Source: Bradyrhizobium niftali
GTDB taxonomy: Bacteria; Pseudomonadota; Alphaproteobacteria; Rhizobiales; Xanthobacteraceae
Direction: 5' to 3'
NCBI RefSeq assembly: GCF_004571025.1
Contig: NZ_SPQT01000015.1
Span: 88,501 to 152,500 of the forward strand
DNA: 64,000 nucleotides
Of this stretch, positions 8,815-18,379 are shown one piece after another (the stretch's first letter is position 1; each line of letters opens with the position of its first letter). The notes below the pieces were generated by a model. It was not told the DNA's origin, ran no database searches, and was given only the letters and a program-made list of their open reading frames with translations. The position numbers and the translations under genes are program-made.

Positions 8815-9645
8815 TCAATTCAACCACAGCCGCGGCAACGCCGCACCGGTACGCGCCAGCACCGCCATCATGTCGGCGCGCAAGCGCGCCGCATCTTGGG
8901 CACAGAACCGCGCCATTGCAAAGCCATTCCAGGCCGAGATTCCGACCTCGCCGGCGAAGGATTCCGAGGCCTCCCGAATGCGCTCGATGAGCGCCTCGTC
9001 GCCGGGGACGATCAGCGCCGTGCCGATCGCGGCGCCCCCCTTGGCCACCGCGGACCTCGCGAGTTTCGCGCCTATATTGCCGTCGAGCCTGACGGTCTCG
9101 GCAAAGACCAGCCGGCCGCCGCGGGAGAGCCGCCAGCGGTCGACGAACTCGCCCTGCTCCATCCGCTCACCCATGGCAGTGCGGCCGAACACCACGATCT
9201 CGCAAAGCAGAAGCGAGGCCGCCTCATCGAGCGCGATGTCGAAGCGACGATGGACACGGGCACGATCAAACAGAATGGTCTCCTGCGGCAGCCAGGACAG
9301 ATGCGCGCCTGCGCCGACCTTCAGGGCGATATTGAGCTCTGCCGCCGGGCCCGGCGCGCGATAGACCTTCTCCGCGGCCGCCGTGGTCAGCGTCAGCCGC
9401 GTGGCATCGGCCGCTGATATCTCGACATCGAAGCGATCACCGCCGGCAACGCCACCGGCCGTGTTGACGAACACGCCGGAGAGCCCCTCATCCTCCGGCG
9501 AAGGAAAGCGCACACGCAGCGAGCCGGATTCATGCAACGCACCGCGCCGCGTCACGCCGTCGCGCGCGTGCACGTCGAACCTGACCGCGCCGCGGGCGCG
9601 GTTGGCTTCGAATATGGTGGACGTGACTGATAGTTCGCTGCGCAT
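8815..9645 (-). CDS. ureD: Urease accessory protein UreD (UreH)
   Basis: A 276-residue scaffold that binds apo-urease and conducts nickel from UreF/UreG. Conserved pieces are the NTAGGVAGGDRFDVEI and TTAAAEKVYRAPG motifs, the LSWLPQETILFDRARV stretch and the GRTAMGERMEQG segment. The ATG at 9645 is preceded by GGGGAGG with good spacing; a TTG 27 nt further upstream (9672) is less likely. It starts 32 bp after urtE, so uptake and urease genes probably form one transcription unit. Confidence 0.95.
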   Translation of the reverse strand: MRSELSVTSTIFEANRARGAVRFDVHARDGVTRRGALHESGSLRVRFPSPEDEGLSGVFVNTAGGVAGGDRFDVEISAADATRLTLTTAAAEKVYRAPGPAAELNIALKVGAGAHLSWLPQETILFDRARVHRRFDIALDEAASLLLCEIVVFGRTAMGERMEQGEFVDRWRLSRGGRLVFAETVRLDGNIGAKLARSAVAKGGAAIGTALIVPGDEALIERIREASESFAGEVGISAWNGFAMARFCAQDAARLRADMMAVLARTGAALPRLWLN

Positions 9646-9677
9646 CCGCCTCCCCAGCCGGTCGCGGCACAAATGGC

Positions 9678-10373
9678 TTACAGAGCCATCTGACGGCTGA
9701 TCTCGCTCGCGTCGAGATTGGTGCGGTCGCAGGTGAACTTCACCGCGCCGCGATCCATCACGGCGAAACTGTCGCCGAGTTCGCAGGCAAAGTCGAGATA
9801 TTGTTCGACCAGCACGATGGCGATGTTGCCGAGGTTGCGCAAGTAGGAGATGGCGCGGCCGATGTCCTTGATGATCGAGGGCTGGATGCCCTCGGTCGGC
9901 TCGTCGAGCAGCAGCAGCTTCGGCCGCATCACCAGGGCACGCCCGATCGCGAGCTGCTGTTGCTGGCCGCCGGAGAGGTCGCCGCCGCGCCGGCCGAGCA
10001 TGGATTGCAGCACCGGAAACAGCGAGAACACGTCGTCCGGGATGTGCTTGTCCTCGCGCTTGAGCGGACCGAAGCCGGTCTTGAGATTCTCCTCGACCGT
10101 CAGCAGCGGAAAGATCTCGCGGCCCTGCGGCACGAAGCCGATGCCCTTGCGCGCCCGCTCGTAAGGCTTGAGGCCCGTGATGTCGCTACCGTCGAACACG
10201 ATCGCGCCCGAGGAGATCGGATATTGCCCAACCATGGCACGCAGCAGCGAGGTTTTGCCGACGCCGTTGCGCCCGAGCACGCAAGTCACCTTGCCGGGCT
10301 CGGCCGCGATCGAGACGCCGCGCAGCGCCTGCGCCGCACCGTAGAACAGGTTGATGTCTTTGACTTCGAGCAT
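9678..10373 (-). CDS. urtE: Urea ABC transporter ATP-binding protein UrtE
   Basis: A 231-residue cytoplasmic ATPase of the branched-chain amino acid/urea type (LivF-like). The Walker A motif GRNGVGKT is near residue 34, the ABC signature LSGGQQQQLAIGRAL is near 134, and the LLLLDEPTEGIQPSI Walker B region is complete. LivF-family proteins closely resemble it; position directly before ureD and after urtD supports the urea assignment. Its start lies 3 bp past the urtD stop. Confidence 0.95.
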   Translation of the reverse strand: MLEVKDINLFYGAAQALRGVSIAAEPGKVTCVLGRNGVGKTSLLRAMVGQYPISSGAIVFDGSDITGLKPYERARKGIGFVPQGREIFPLLTVEENLKTGFGPLKREDKHIPDDVFSLFPVLQSMLGRRGGDLSGGQQQQLAIGRALVMRPKLLLLDEPTEGIQPSIIKDIGRAISYLRNLGNIAIVLVEQYLDFACELGDSFAVMDRGAVKFTCDRTNLDASEISRQMAL

Positions 10374-10376
10374 CGG

Positions 10377-11138
10377 TCAGCGTCCCAGATAGACTTCGAT
10401 GACCCGCTCGTTGGACGAGACCTGGTCGATGGTTCCTTCCGCGAGCACCGTGCCTTCATGCAGGCAGGTGACCTTGACGCCGAGCTCGCGCACGAACGTC
10501 ATGTCGTGCTCGACCACCATGACGGTGTGGGTCTTGTTGATCTCCTTCAGCAGCTCGGCCGTGAGATGCGTCTCGACGTCGGTCATGCCGGCGACGGGCT
10601 CGTCGACCAGAAGCAGCTTTGGATCCTGCGCCAGCAGCATGCCGATCTCGAGCCACTGCTTCTGGCCGTGGCTGAGGCTGCCGGCGAGGCGGTTGCGCGA
10701 CTCGGTGAGGCGGATCGTCTCCAGCACCTTGTCGATGCGCTCGGACTCGGCCTTGCTGCCGCGCCAGAACAGCGTGCCCTTGACGCTGTGGTCGACATTG
10801 AGCGCCAGCAGCAGATTGTCCTGCACGGTCTGGCTCTCGAACACGGTCGGTTTCTGGAATTTGCGGCCGATGCCGAGCTCGGCGATGCGGGTCTCGTCCA
10901 GCCGCGTCAGGTCGGTGACGCCGTCGAACAGCACCGTGCCCTCGTCCGGCTTGGTCTTGCCGGTGATGATATCCATCATCGTGGTCTTGCCGGCGCCGTT
11001 CGGGCCTATGATGGCGCGCATCTCGCCGGGTGCGAGCGTCAGAGAGAGGTTGTTGATGGCGTGGAAGCCGTCGAACGAGACGTGCACGCCGTCGAGATAG
11101 AGCATCGCGGAGGTTGCGCGGGTGTCCATGACGTTCAT
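10377..11138 (-). CDS. urtD: Urea ABC transporter ATP-binding protein UrtD
   Basis: A 253-residue LivG-like ATPase with Walker A GPNGAGKT, signature LSHGQKQWLEIGMLL and Walker B LLLVDEPVAGMTD. The HGQKQW form of the signature is characteristic of UrtD. The start ATG at 11138 overlaps the urtC stop as ATGA, which implies translational coupling. The open frame upstream of it is only the urtC region read out of frame. Confidence 0.95.
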   Translation of the reverse strand: MNVMDTRATSAMLYLDGVHVSFDGFHAINNLSLTLAPGEMRAIIGPNGAGKTTMMDIITGKTKPDEGTVLFDGVTDLTRLDETRIAELGIGRKFQKPTVFESQTVQDNLLLALNVDHSVKGTLFWRGSKAESERIDKVLETIRLTESRNRLAGSLSHGQKQWLEIGMLLAQDPKLLLVDEPVAGMTDVETHLTAELLKEINKTHTVMVVEHDMTFVRELGVKVTCLHEGTVLAEGTIDQVSSNERVIEVYLGR

Positions 11139-12313
11139 TGCGCTTCCTCCGCCATCTTGGGTTCGCTGACGCCGTCCTCGGCCGCGGCACTCACAGTCGT
11201 CTCGGCCGGGCGCTTTTCCTGCGACGAAGCCCACCAGGCATTGAAGGTGCCGACGATGCCCTTGGGCAGCAGAAGCGTCACCAGGATGAAAAGCGCGCCG
11301 AGCATGAACAGCCAGTATGGCGCCAGCATGCCGGAGGTGAAGAACGTCTTTGCGTAATTGACGACGACGGCGCCGAGCGCCGCGCCCACCAGCGTGCCGC
11401 GGCCGCCGACCGCGACCCAGATCACCGCCTCGATCGAATTGCCCGGCGCGAATTCGCTCGGATTGATGATGCCGACCTGCGGCACGTAGAGCGCGCCGGC
11501 AACGCCGGCCATGCAGGCCGACACCGTGAACACGAACAGCTTGTAGGATTCGACACGGTAGCCGAGGAAGCGGGTACGCGATTCCGCGTCACGCACCGCG
11601 ATCAGCACCTTGCCGAGCTTGGACGAGACGATGGCGCGGCAGATCAGGAAGCCCAGGATCAGCGCCAGGCAGCTCAGCGCAAACAGCGCGGCACGGGTGC
11701 CTTCGGCCTGCACGTTGAAGCCCAGGATGTCCTTGAAGTCGGTCAGGCCGTTGTTGCCGCCGAAGCCGAAATCATTGCGGAAGAAGGCAAGCAGCAGCGC
11801 ATAGGTCATCGCCTGCGTGATGATCGACAGATACACACCGGTGACGCGGGAGCGGAAGGCGAGCCAGCCGAAGCAGAAGGCGAGCAGGCCGGGCACGACC
11901 AGCACCATCAGCGCGGCGAACCAGAACATGTCGAAGCCGTACCAGTACCAGGGCAGCTTCGAATAGTTCAGGAACACCATGAAGTCGGGCAGGATCGGGT
12001 TGCCGTAGACGCCGCGGGTGCCGATCTGCCGCATCAGGTACATGCCCATCGCGTAGCCGCCGAGCGCGAAGAAAGCGCCGTGGCCGAGCGAGAGGATGCC
12101 GCAATAGCCCCAGATCAGGTCGATCGCGAGGGCCAGGATGGCGTAGCAGACATATTTGCCCCAGAGCGCGACCAGGTAGGTCGGCACTTGCAGGAACGAG
12201 CCCGCGGGCAGCAGCAGGTTTGACAACGGGATCAACACGCCCAGCGCGGCGACAACCAGCAGGAAGACAGTCGCGCCGCGGTCCAGCGATCGCGTCAGCA
12301 TGTGAGGGGTCAT
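11135..12313 (-). CDS. urtC: Urea ABC transporter permease UrtC
   Basis: A 392-residue inner-membrane permease of the LivM type with about nine or ten hydrophobic helices. It contains the conserved LSLGHGAFFALGGYAMGMYLM segment and the late EAxxR loop-like AVRDAESRTRFLGY motif that contacts the ATPase. ATG 12313 overlaps the urtB stop (ATGA). The C-terminus ends in a charged cytoplasmic tail. Confidence 0.95.
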   Translation of the reverse strand: MTPHMLTRSLDRGATVFLLVVAALGVLIPLSNLLLPAGSFLQVPTYLVALWGKYVCYAILALAIDLIWGYCGILSLGHGAFFALGGYAMGMYLMRQIGTRGVYGNPILPDFMVFLNYSKLPWYWYGFDMFWFAALMVLVVPGLLAFCFGWLAFRSRVTGVYLSIITQAMTYALLLAFFRNDFGFGGNNGLTDFKDILGFNVQAEGTRAALFALSCLALILGFLICRAIVSSKLGKVLIAVRDAESRTRFLGYRVESYKLFVFTVSACMAGVAGALYVPQVGIINPSEFAPGNSIEAVIWVAVGGRGTLVGAALGAVVVNYAKTFFTSGMLAPYWLFMLGALFILVTLLLPKGIVGTFNAWWASSQEKRPAETTVSAAAEDGVSEPKMAEEAQ

Positions 12314-13917
12314 GCTTCCACCGCACGGCCCTTGAGCGCGAACAGGCCGCGCGGCCGCTTTTGAATGAACAGGATGATGAGAACCAGGATGGCGATCTTG
12401 CCGAGCACGGCGCCTGCCACCGGCTCCAGGAACTTGTTGGCGATGCCGAGCGTGAAGGCGCCGACCAGCGTGCCCCAGAGATTGCCGACCCCACCGAACA
12501 CCACGACCATGAAGCTGTCGATGATATAGCTCTGGCCGAGATTGGGGCTGACATTGTCGATCTGCGACAGCGCCACGCCGGCGATGCCGGCAATGCCCGA
12601 ACCGAGGCCGAAGGTGAGCGCGTCGACGCGCGAGGTGGCGATCCCCATCGAGGCCGCCATGCGGCGGTTCTGCGTCACGGCGCGCATCTCGAGGCCCAGC
12701 GCGGTGTAGCGCAGCATCGCCAGCAGGATCGCGAACACGGCGAGCGTGAAGCAGAGGATCCACAGCCGGTTATAGGTGATGGTGATCTGGCCGAGCTCGA
12801 AGGCGCCGCTCATCCAGGAGGGATTGCCGACCTCGCGGTTGGTCGGGCCGAACATGGTGCGGACGGCCTGCTGGAGCACCAGCGACAGGCCCCAGGTCGC
12901 CAGCAGCGTCTCCAGTGGACGGCCGTAGAGGAAGCGGATGATGCTGCGCTCGATCAGAACGCCGATCGCGCCGGCGACGAGAAAGGCGAGCGGCACGGCG
13001 ATCAGCAACGAATAGTCGAACAGGCCGGGATAACGGGTGCGGATCACCTCCTGCACCACGAAGGTGGTGTAGGCCCCGATCATCACCATCTCGCCATGAG
13101 CCATGTTGATGACGCCCATCACGCCGAAGGTGATGGCGAGCCCGATCGCCGCGAGCAGCAGCACCGAGCCGAGCGAGAGGCCGTACCAGGCATTCTGTAC
13201 CGTGGACCAGATCGCGAGCGAGCTCTGGATCGAGCCGATCGCACTCGCGGCGGCCTTGGTCACCGAGGCCGGCTGGTCGCCCATGCCGGTGAGCAGCGCC
13301 ATCGCCTCCTGGTCGCCGCGCGCCTTGAGGGTGGCGACGGCCTCGAGCTTCTCCACCTCGGTGGCGTCGGACTTGAACAGCAGGATCGCCGCGCGGGCGT
13401 CGCCGAGCGCAGCCTTGACGGATTTGTTGGTTTCCTTGGCGAGCGCGGCATTGACGGCTTCGAGCGCGGTCTCCTCATGCGACTTGAAGACAGACTGCGC
13501 GGCCTGGAGGCGCGTTCCGACATCCGGCGACTGAAGCGTCAGGCTGCCGACCGCGGCATCGACGCTGCGGCGCAGGCGATTGTTGAGACGGACCGCGCTC
13601 GCGCTGTCGGGAACGCTGGCGACGGACTGGCCGGTCGCCGCATCGATCGACTTGCCGTCGGCGCCGGTGACGTAGACCTTCTTGCTGTCCGGATCGGCCA
13701 TGAGGCGGCCGTCCTGGAGCGCGCTGATGATGGGAAAGGCCAGCGGATTGCCGCTGCTCGCGACCACGCCGATCGCTTCTTCCGTGTCGGAATAATCATC
13801 GTTGGCGAATTTGGCGACCGCATCCTCGAACGGACCGGCGAAGGCCGGCAGTGCGAACGCGATCAGGAATAACGAGAGCAGGAGCGAACAGAGGCGGGCG
13901 GACAAATTGGCTAGCAC
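12310..13917 (-). CDS. urtB: Urea ABC transporter permease UrtB
   Basis: A 535-residue protein combining a signal-like N-terminus (LLLSLFLIAFALPAFAG), a roughly 210-residue periplasmic, helix-rich region, and a LivH-type permease domain from about residue 240 (ITFGVMGVINMAHGEMVMIGAY, EMRAVTQNRRMAASMGI). Long UrtB proteins with this extension are known in proteobacteria; what the extension binds is not established. The start codon is GTG 13917. The gene follows urtA after an 84-bp gap containing a strong hairpin. Confidence 0.94.
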   Translation of the reverse strand: MLANLSARLCSLLLSLFLIAFALPAFAGPFEDAVAKFANDDYSDTEEAIGVVASSGNPLAFPIISALQDGRLMADPDSKKVYVTGADGKSIDAATGQSVASVPDSASAVRLNNRLRRSVDAAVGSLTLQSPDVGTRLQAAQSVFKSHEETALEAVNAALAKETNKSVKAALGDARAAILLFKSDATEVEKLEAVATLKARGDQEAMALLTGMGDQPASVTKAAASAIGSIQSSLAIWSTVQNAWYGLSLGSVLLLAAIGLAITFGVMGVINMAHGEMVMIGAYTTFVVQEVIRTRYPGLFDYSLLIAVPLAFLVAGAIGVLIERSIIRFLYGRPLETLLATWGLSLVLQQAVRTMFGPTNREVGNPSWMSGAFELGQITITYNRLWILCFTLAVFAILLAMLRYTALGLEMRAVTQNRRMAASMGIATSRVDALTFGLGSGIAGIAGVALSQIDNVSPNLGQSYIIDSFMVVVFGGVGNLWGTLVGAFTLGIANKFLEPVAGAVLGKIAILVLIILFIQKRPRGLFALKGRAVEA

Positions 13918-13943
13918 TGTGAATGACCCCGGCAGAAATGGGT

Positions 13944-13973
13944 GGAGAAGGCGGCAGGATCGCCGCCTTCTCC
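13944..13973 (-). promoter_or_regulatory. Hairpin between urtA and urtB
   Basis: A perfect 12-bp inverted repeat (GGAGAAGGCGGC / GCCGCCTTCTCC) with a 6-nt loop, 28 bp after the urtA stop. No T-run follows on the transcribed strand. Such structures after binding-protein genes usually protect the upstream mRNA or partly attenuate, giving more binding protein than permease. That role is inferred here. Confidence 0.7.
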
Positions 13974-14001
13974 AGTCGCGTAGTGGAGCGTCAGATCCGG
14001 A

Positions 14002-15324
14002 TCAGGAGCCCGAACCCAGGCACTTGTTGGTCTTGGTGTTGAAGTTGCCGCACTTCTTGCCGACCCAATCGCCGATCAGGTCCTTGGAGCCGTCGAGCTC
14101 CTTCGACCAGGCGTCGCCAGCGACAAGACCCGGGGTCTTCCAGACCACGTCGAACTGACCGTTCGCCTTGATCTCGCCGATGAACACCGGCTTGGTGATG
14201 TGGTGGTTCGGAAGCATCTTGGAGGTGCCGCCGGTCAGGTTCTTGGCTTCGATGCCCGGGAGAGCGTCGATGACCTTGTCGGGATCGGTCGACTTCACCT
14301 TCTCGACCGCCTTGACCCACATGTCGAAGCCGATCACGTGCGCTTCCATCGGATCGTTGGTCACGCGCTTCGGATTCTTGGTGTAGGCCTGCCACGCCTT
14401 GATGAACTTCTCGTTCTCCGGCGACTTGATCGACTGGAAGTAGTTCCAGGCGGCCAGATGGCCGAGCAGCGGCTTGGTGTCGATGCCGGCGAGCTCTTCC
14501 TCACCCACCGAGAACGCGACCACCGGGATGTCCTTCGCCTTGATGCCCTGGTTGCCGAGCTCCTTGTAGAAGGGGACGTTGGCGTCGCCGTTGATGGTCG
14601 AGACCACCGCGGTCTTCTTGCCGGCCGAGCCGAACTTCTTGATGTCGGCCACGATCGTCTGCCAGTCGGAGTGACCGAACGGCGTGTAGTTGATCATGAT
14701 GTCTTCCTGGGCGACACCCTTCGACTTCAGATAGGCTTCCAGGATCTTGTTGGTGGTGCGCGGATAGACGTAGTCGGTGCCCGCGAGCACCCAGCGCTTC
14801 ACCTTCTCGTCCTTCATCAGGTAGTCGACGGCGGGGATCGCCTGCTGGTTCGGCGCAGCACCCGTGTAGAACACGTTGCGCTCGCTCTCCTCGCCCTCGT
14901 ACTGCACGGGGTAGAACAGGATGTTGTTCAGCTCCTTGAACACCGGGAGCACCGACTTGCGCGACACCGAGGTCCAGCAGCCGAACACGACCGAGACCTT
15001 GTCCTTGGTGATCAGCTCGCGGGCCTTTTCGGCGAACAGCGGCCAGTTCGAAGCGGGATCGACGACGACGGCTTCGAGCTTCTTGCCGAGCACGCCGCCC
15101 TTCTTGTTCTGCTCATCGATCAGGAAGAGGATGGTGTCCTTCAGCGTGGTTTCGCTGATGGCCATGGTGCCGGAGAGAGAGTGAAGCACACCGACCTTGA
15201 TGGTGTCGTCCGCGGCCTTCGCGCCGGAAATTGAGGCCAGACCGAGCATCAGTCCGGCGGTCGCAGCGAGCACGCCGCGGCGGCTAAATGACGCCGCTAT
15301 ATCGTGAGTGGATTTGGTAAGCAT
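14002..15324 (-). CDS. urtA: Urea ABC transporter substrate-binding protein UrtA
   Basis: A 440-residue periplasmic binding protein that captures urea. The N-terminus carries a twin-arginine-like signal (SRRGVLAATAGLMLG ending at AKA-AD), then the type I periplasmic fold with IKVGVLHSLSGTMAISE, VFGCWTSVSRKSVLPVF and the FYPVQYEGEE motif typical of UrtA/FmdD. ATG 15324 has GGGAG about 10 nt upstream; the longer upstream frame is untranslated leader. It is the first gene of the urea operon and has a sigma-54-type promoter upstream. Confidence 0.95.
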   Translation of the reverse strand: MLTKSTHDIAASFSRRGVLAATAGLMLGLASISGAKAADDTIKVGVLHSLSGTMAISETTLKDTILFLIDEQNKKGGVLGKKLEAVVVDPASNWPLFAEKARELITKDKVSVVFGCWTSVSRKSVLPVFKELNNILFYPVQYEGEESERNVFYTGAAPNQQAIPAVDYLMKDEKVKRWVLAGTDYVYPRTTNKILEAYLKSKGVAQEDIMINYTPFGHSDWQTIVADIKKFGSAGKKTAVVSTINGDANVPFYKELGNQGIKAKDIPVVAFSVGEEELAGIDTKPLLGHLAAWNYFQSIKSPENEKFIKAWQAYTKNPKRVTNDPMEAHVIGFDMWVKAVEKVKSTDPDKVIDALPGIEAKNLTGGTSKMLPNHHITKPVFIGEIKANGQFDVVWKTPGLVAGDAWSKELDGSKDLIGDWVGKKCGNFNTKTNKCLGSGS

Positions 15325-15398
15325 TTGTGTATCATCTCCCTGACGCAGACGTGAAAACGCTGCGAAACGGCCCCACGGCCGCCTGCGGTTAACGGAAT

Positions 15399-15414
15399 CG
15401 CAAGAACCATGCCA
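15399..15414 (-). promoter_or_regulatory. Sigma-54 (RpoN) promoter of urtA
   Basis: Read on the minus strand, TGGCATGGTTCTTGCG matches the -24/-12 consensus TGGCAC-N5-TTGC, with exactly 10 nt between the invariant GG and GC. The start of transcription would lie roughly 60 nt upstream of the urtA ATG. A sigma-54 promoter fits nitrogen-limitation control of urea uptake by NtrC. Confidence 0.65.
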
Positions 15415-15487
15415 TGGGCTGGACACACACCAAGCCATTGGTTTTATTCGAAAAACTGGCAAAAATCGAAATTTAGCCGCAGTCTGA

Positions 15488-15506
15488 TTGCTCAAGACTT
15501 GAGCAA
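15488..15506. promoter_or_regulatory. 19-bp palindrome upstream of the urtA promoter
   Basis: TTGCTCAAGACTTGAGCAA is a perfect 9-1-9 palindrome about 90 bp upstream of the -24/-12 element, a normal distance for a sigma-54 enhancer site. Its outer TGC...GCA spacing equals that of 17-bp NtrC sites, although the inner bases differ from the enteric consensus. A further TTGAGCAAA half-site lies at 15543-15551. The binding protein is inferred. Confidence 0.55.
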
Positions 15507-15828
15507 ATAAATTGTATGCTAATGTGGCAGACAGTGCGTTTTTTGAGCAAAACGATACCTCTGTCTAAATTTCCGGCATAACTATTTCTGCACCGCAAAC
15601 GCCGTTTCGGGCCAACCTGCCTTGAAAGCGCCCGCTCAATGTTCCATATGGACGGTCGAGACCTCTTGCGAATCAAGGGGTCGTTGCGAGCCGCGTGTTC
15701 TTAAGCCCTCTACGGGCGTCTGGCTTGCCCCATATCTCCCAAGCCATCCGACACCCCAAACACGCAGGTGTCTTCTCGACACCCGTTTGCGCGCGCCGCG
15801 CTGAATGCGCCGGGCGCCCGCCTTTGAC

Positions 15829-17385
<1,557 letters not shown>

Positions 17386-17408
17386 CCGTCCACGACCTGG
17401 AGACATTC

Positions 17409-17699
17409 ATGGCTAAGGAAGAGCTGATCCAGTTCGAAGGACTGGTCACCGAAATCCTCCCCGACGCCCGCTACCGCGTGCAGCTCGATGCCGGACACGA
17501 GATCGTTGCCTACACCGCCGGCAAGATGAAGAAGAACCGCATCAAGACGCTCGCGGGCGACCGCGTGACGGTGGAGATGTCGCCCTACGATCTCGAGAAG
17601 GGCCGACTGATTTTCCGCCACAAGGACGAACGTCCCGCATCATCCGGCGGACCGCCGCGGGGTGGCGCGCAGCGCGGTGGTCAGTTCCGTCGCCGCTAA
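17409..17699 (+). CDS. infA: Translation initiation factor IF-1 with an Arg/Gly-rich extension
   Basis: An OB-fold protein that binds the 30S A-site during initiation. Residues 1-71 match the usual 72-residue IF-1 (MAKEELIQFEG, GKMKKNRIKTLAGDRVTVEMSPYDLEKGRL). An extra tail of about 25 residues, rich in Gly, Arg and Pro, follows (PRGGAQRGGQFRRR). It is probably an IF-1 paralogue rather than the only copy in the genome, but that cannot be seen here. It lies directly after the helicase on the same strand and before a cold-shock gene. Confidence 0.9.
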   Translation: MAKEELIQFEGLVTEILPDARYRVQLDAGHEIVAYTAGKMKKNRIKTLAGDRVTVEMSPYDLEKGRLIFRHKDERPASSGGPPRGGAQRGGQFRRR

Positions 17700-17712
17700 G
17701 CGGCGAACGACC

Positions 17713-17734
17713 ATTCCGCGCGCAAGCGCGGAAT
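17713..17734 (+). terminator. Hairpin after infA
   Basis: A 9-bp perfect stem ATTCCGCGC / GCGCGGAAT capped by a GCAA tetraloop, 13 bp after the infA stop. Only TAAAAT follows, so it is not a textbook terminator; it may stabilise the 3' end of the helicase-infA transcript. Confidence 0.45.
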
Positions 17735-17926
17735 TAAAATGCTGACCTGTATGCTGATCTGCCGCGCACATCGCGGCGGATCAAAAAATCGTGCGCGTCA
17801 GGATTGTTTTGAAGCCCCATTTCCAATAAAATGAATTAATCGATTTTCGGCCGGACGACATTGGCATCCACCGGTACAGCCGGTTCAGACACGCTGACGA
17901 CCCTTCCAGAAATTCGATCTAACCTG

Positions 17927-17940
17927 CCCGCGCGAGCGGG
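17927..17940 (+). promoter_or_regulatory. GNRA-capped hairpin in the cspA leader
   Basis: A small stem CCCGC / GCGGG with a GCGA tetraloop, about 36 nt upstream of the cspA start. Cold-shock gene leaders often fold into temperature-dependent structures. Whether this is one of them is a guess from position alone. Confidence 0.3.
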
Positions 17941-17976
17941 CTCTTACATTGTGTTATCTGAGAAGGAACTACCCCC

Positions 17977-18189
17977 GTGAGCATGGGAACCGTGAAGTGG
18001 TTTAACGCGACCAAGGGCTTTGGCTTCATCCAGCCCGACGACGGCGGCAAGGACGTGTTCGTGCACATCAGCGCCGTCGAGCGCGCTGGCCTCGGCACGC
18101 TGCGCGAAGGCCAGAAGATCTCCTACGAGATCGTTGCCGATCGCCGGTCCGGCAAGTCGGCCGCCGACAATCTTCGCTCCGCCGGCTGA
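17977..18189 (+). CDS. cspA: Cold-shock protein (CspA family)
   Basis: A 70-residue single cold-shock domain that binds single-stranded RNA and DNA. RNP1 (KGFGFIQ) and RNP2 (VFVHI) are intact, and TVKWFNATKGFGF is typical. The GTG at 17977 is favoured because the AAGGA upstream is about 9 nt away; the in-frame ATG at 17983 would leave about 15 nt. The gene has a 277-bp upstream gap and its own strong terminator. It lies in the same orientation as the helicase and infA and is consistent with a cold-adaptation cluster. Confidence 0.93.
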   Translation: MSMGTVKWFNATKGFGFIQPDDGGKDVFVHISAVERAGLGTLREGQKISYEIVADRRSGKSAADNLRSAG

Positions 18190-18241
18190 GCCAACGGACC
18201 TTCGGTCCGGATCGGCTCGAGCGAGCAAACCAAAACAACAG

Positions 18242-18272
18242 AAAAGGCCGTGCGCGACGCACGGCCTTTTTT
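18242..18272 (+). terminator. Rho-independent terminator of cspA
   Basis: A 13-bp perfect stem AAAAGGCCGTGCG / CGCACGGCCTTTT with a 3-nt loop, followed immediately by a T-run (18267-18272). It begins 53 bp after the cspA stop. This is the clearest intrinsic terminator in the window. Confidence 0.9.
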
Positions 18273-18379
18273 CATGTTCGACGAACCGGGAGAATCCCTC
18301 CTCGCCGGTGCGAGAGGCCGGACCGGACCGCACGATCCTGCCCGGCAATCCCGCCTATCAGTCTTGCTAGTTGGTCTTG

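Larger units (their letters stand above)
15325..15828. other. Divergent intergenic region between urtA and the DEAD-box helicase
   Basis: About 500 bp without a gene. The urtA-proximal half holds a sigma-54-like promoter and a 19-bp palindrome, listed separately. The sequence around 15420-15560 is visibly AT-richer than the surroundings. The helicase-proximal half probably holds that gene's promoter and leader; I could not identify a clear -35/-10 pair or riboswitch there. Confidence 0.6.

Noticed and set aside
17756..17782. An 11-bp hairpin with an adjacent A-run considered as an infA terminator
   Set aside because: The homopolymer after the stem on the plus strand is A, not T. On the minus strand the T-run precedes the stem, so it is not an intrinsic terminator in either direction.
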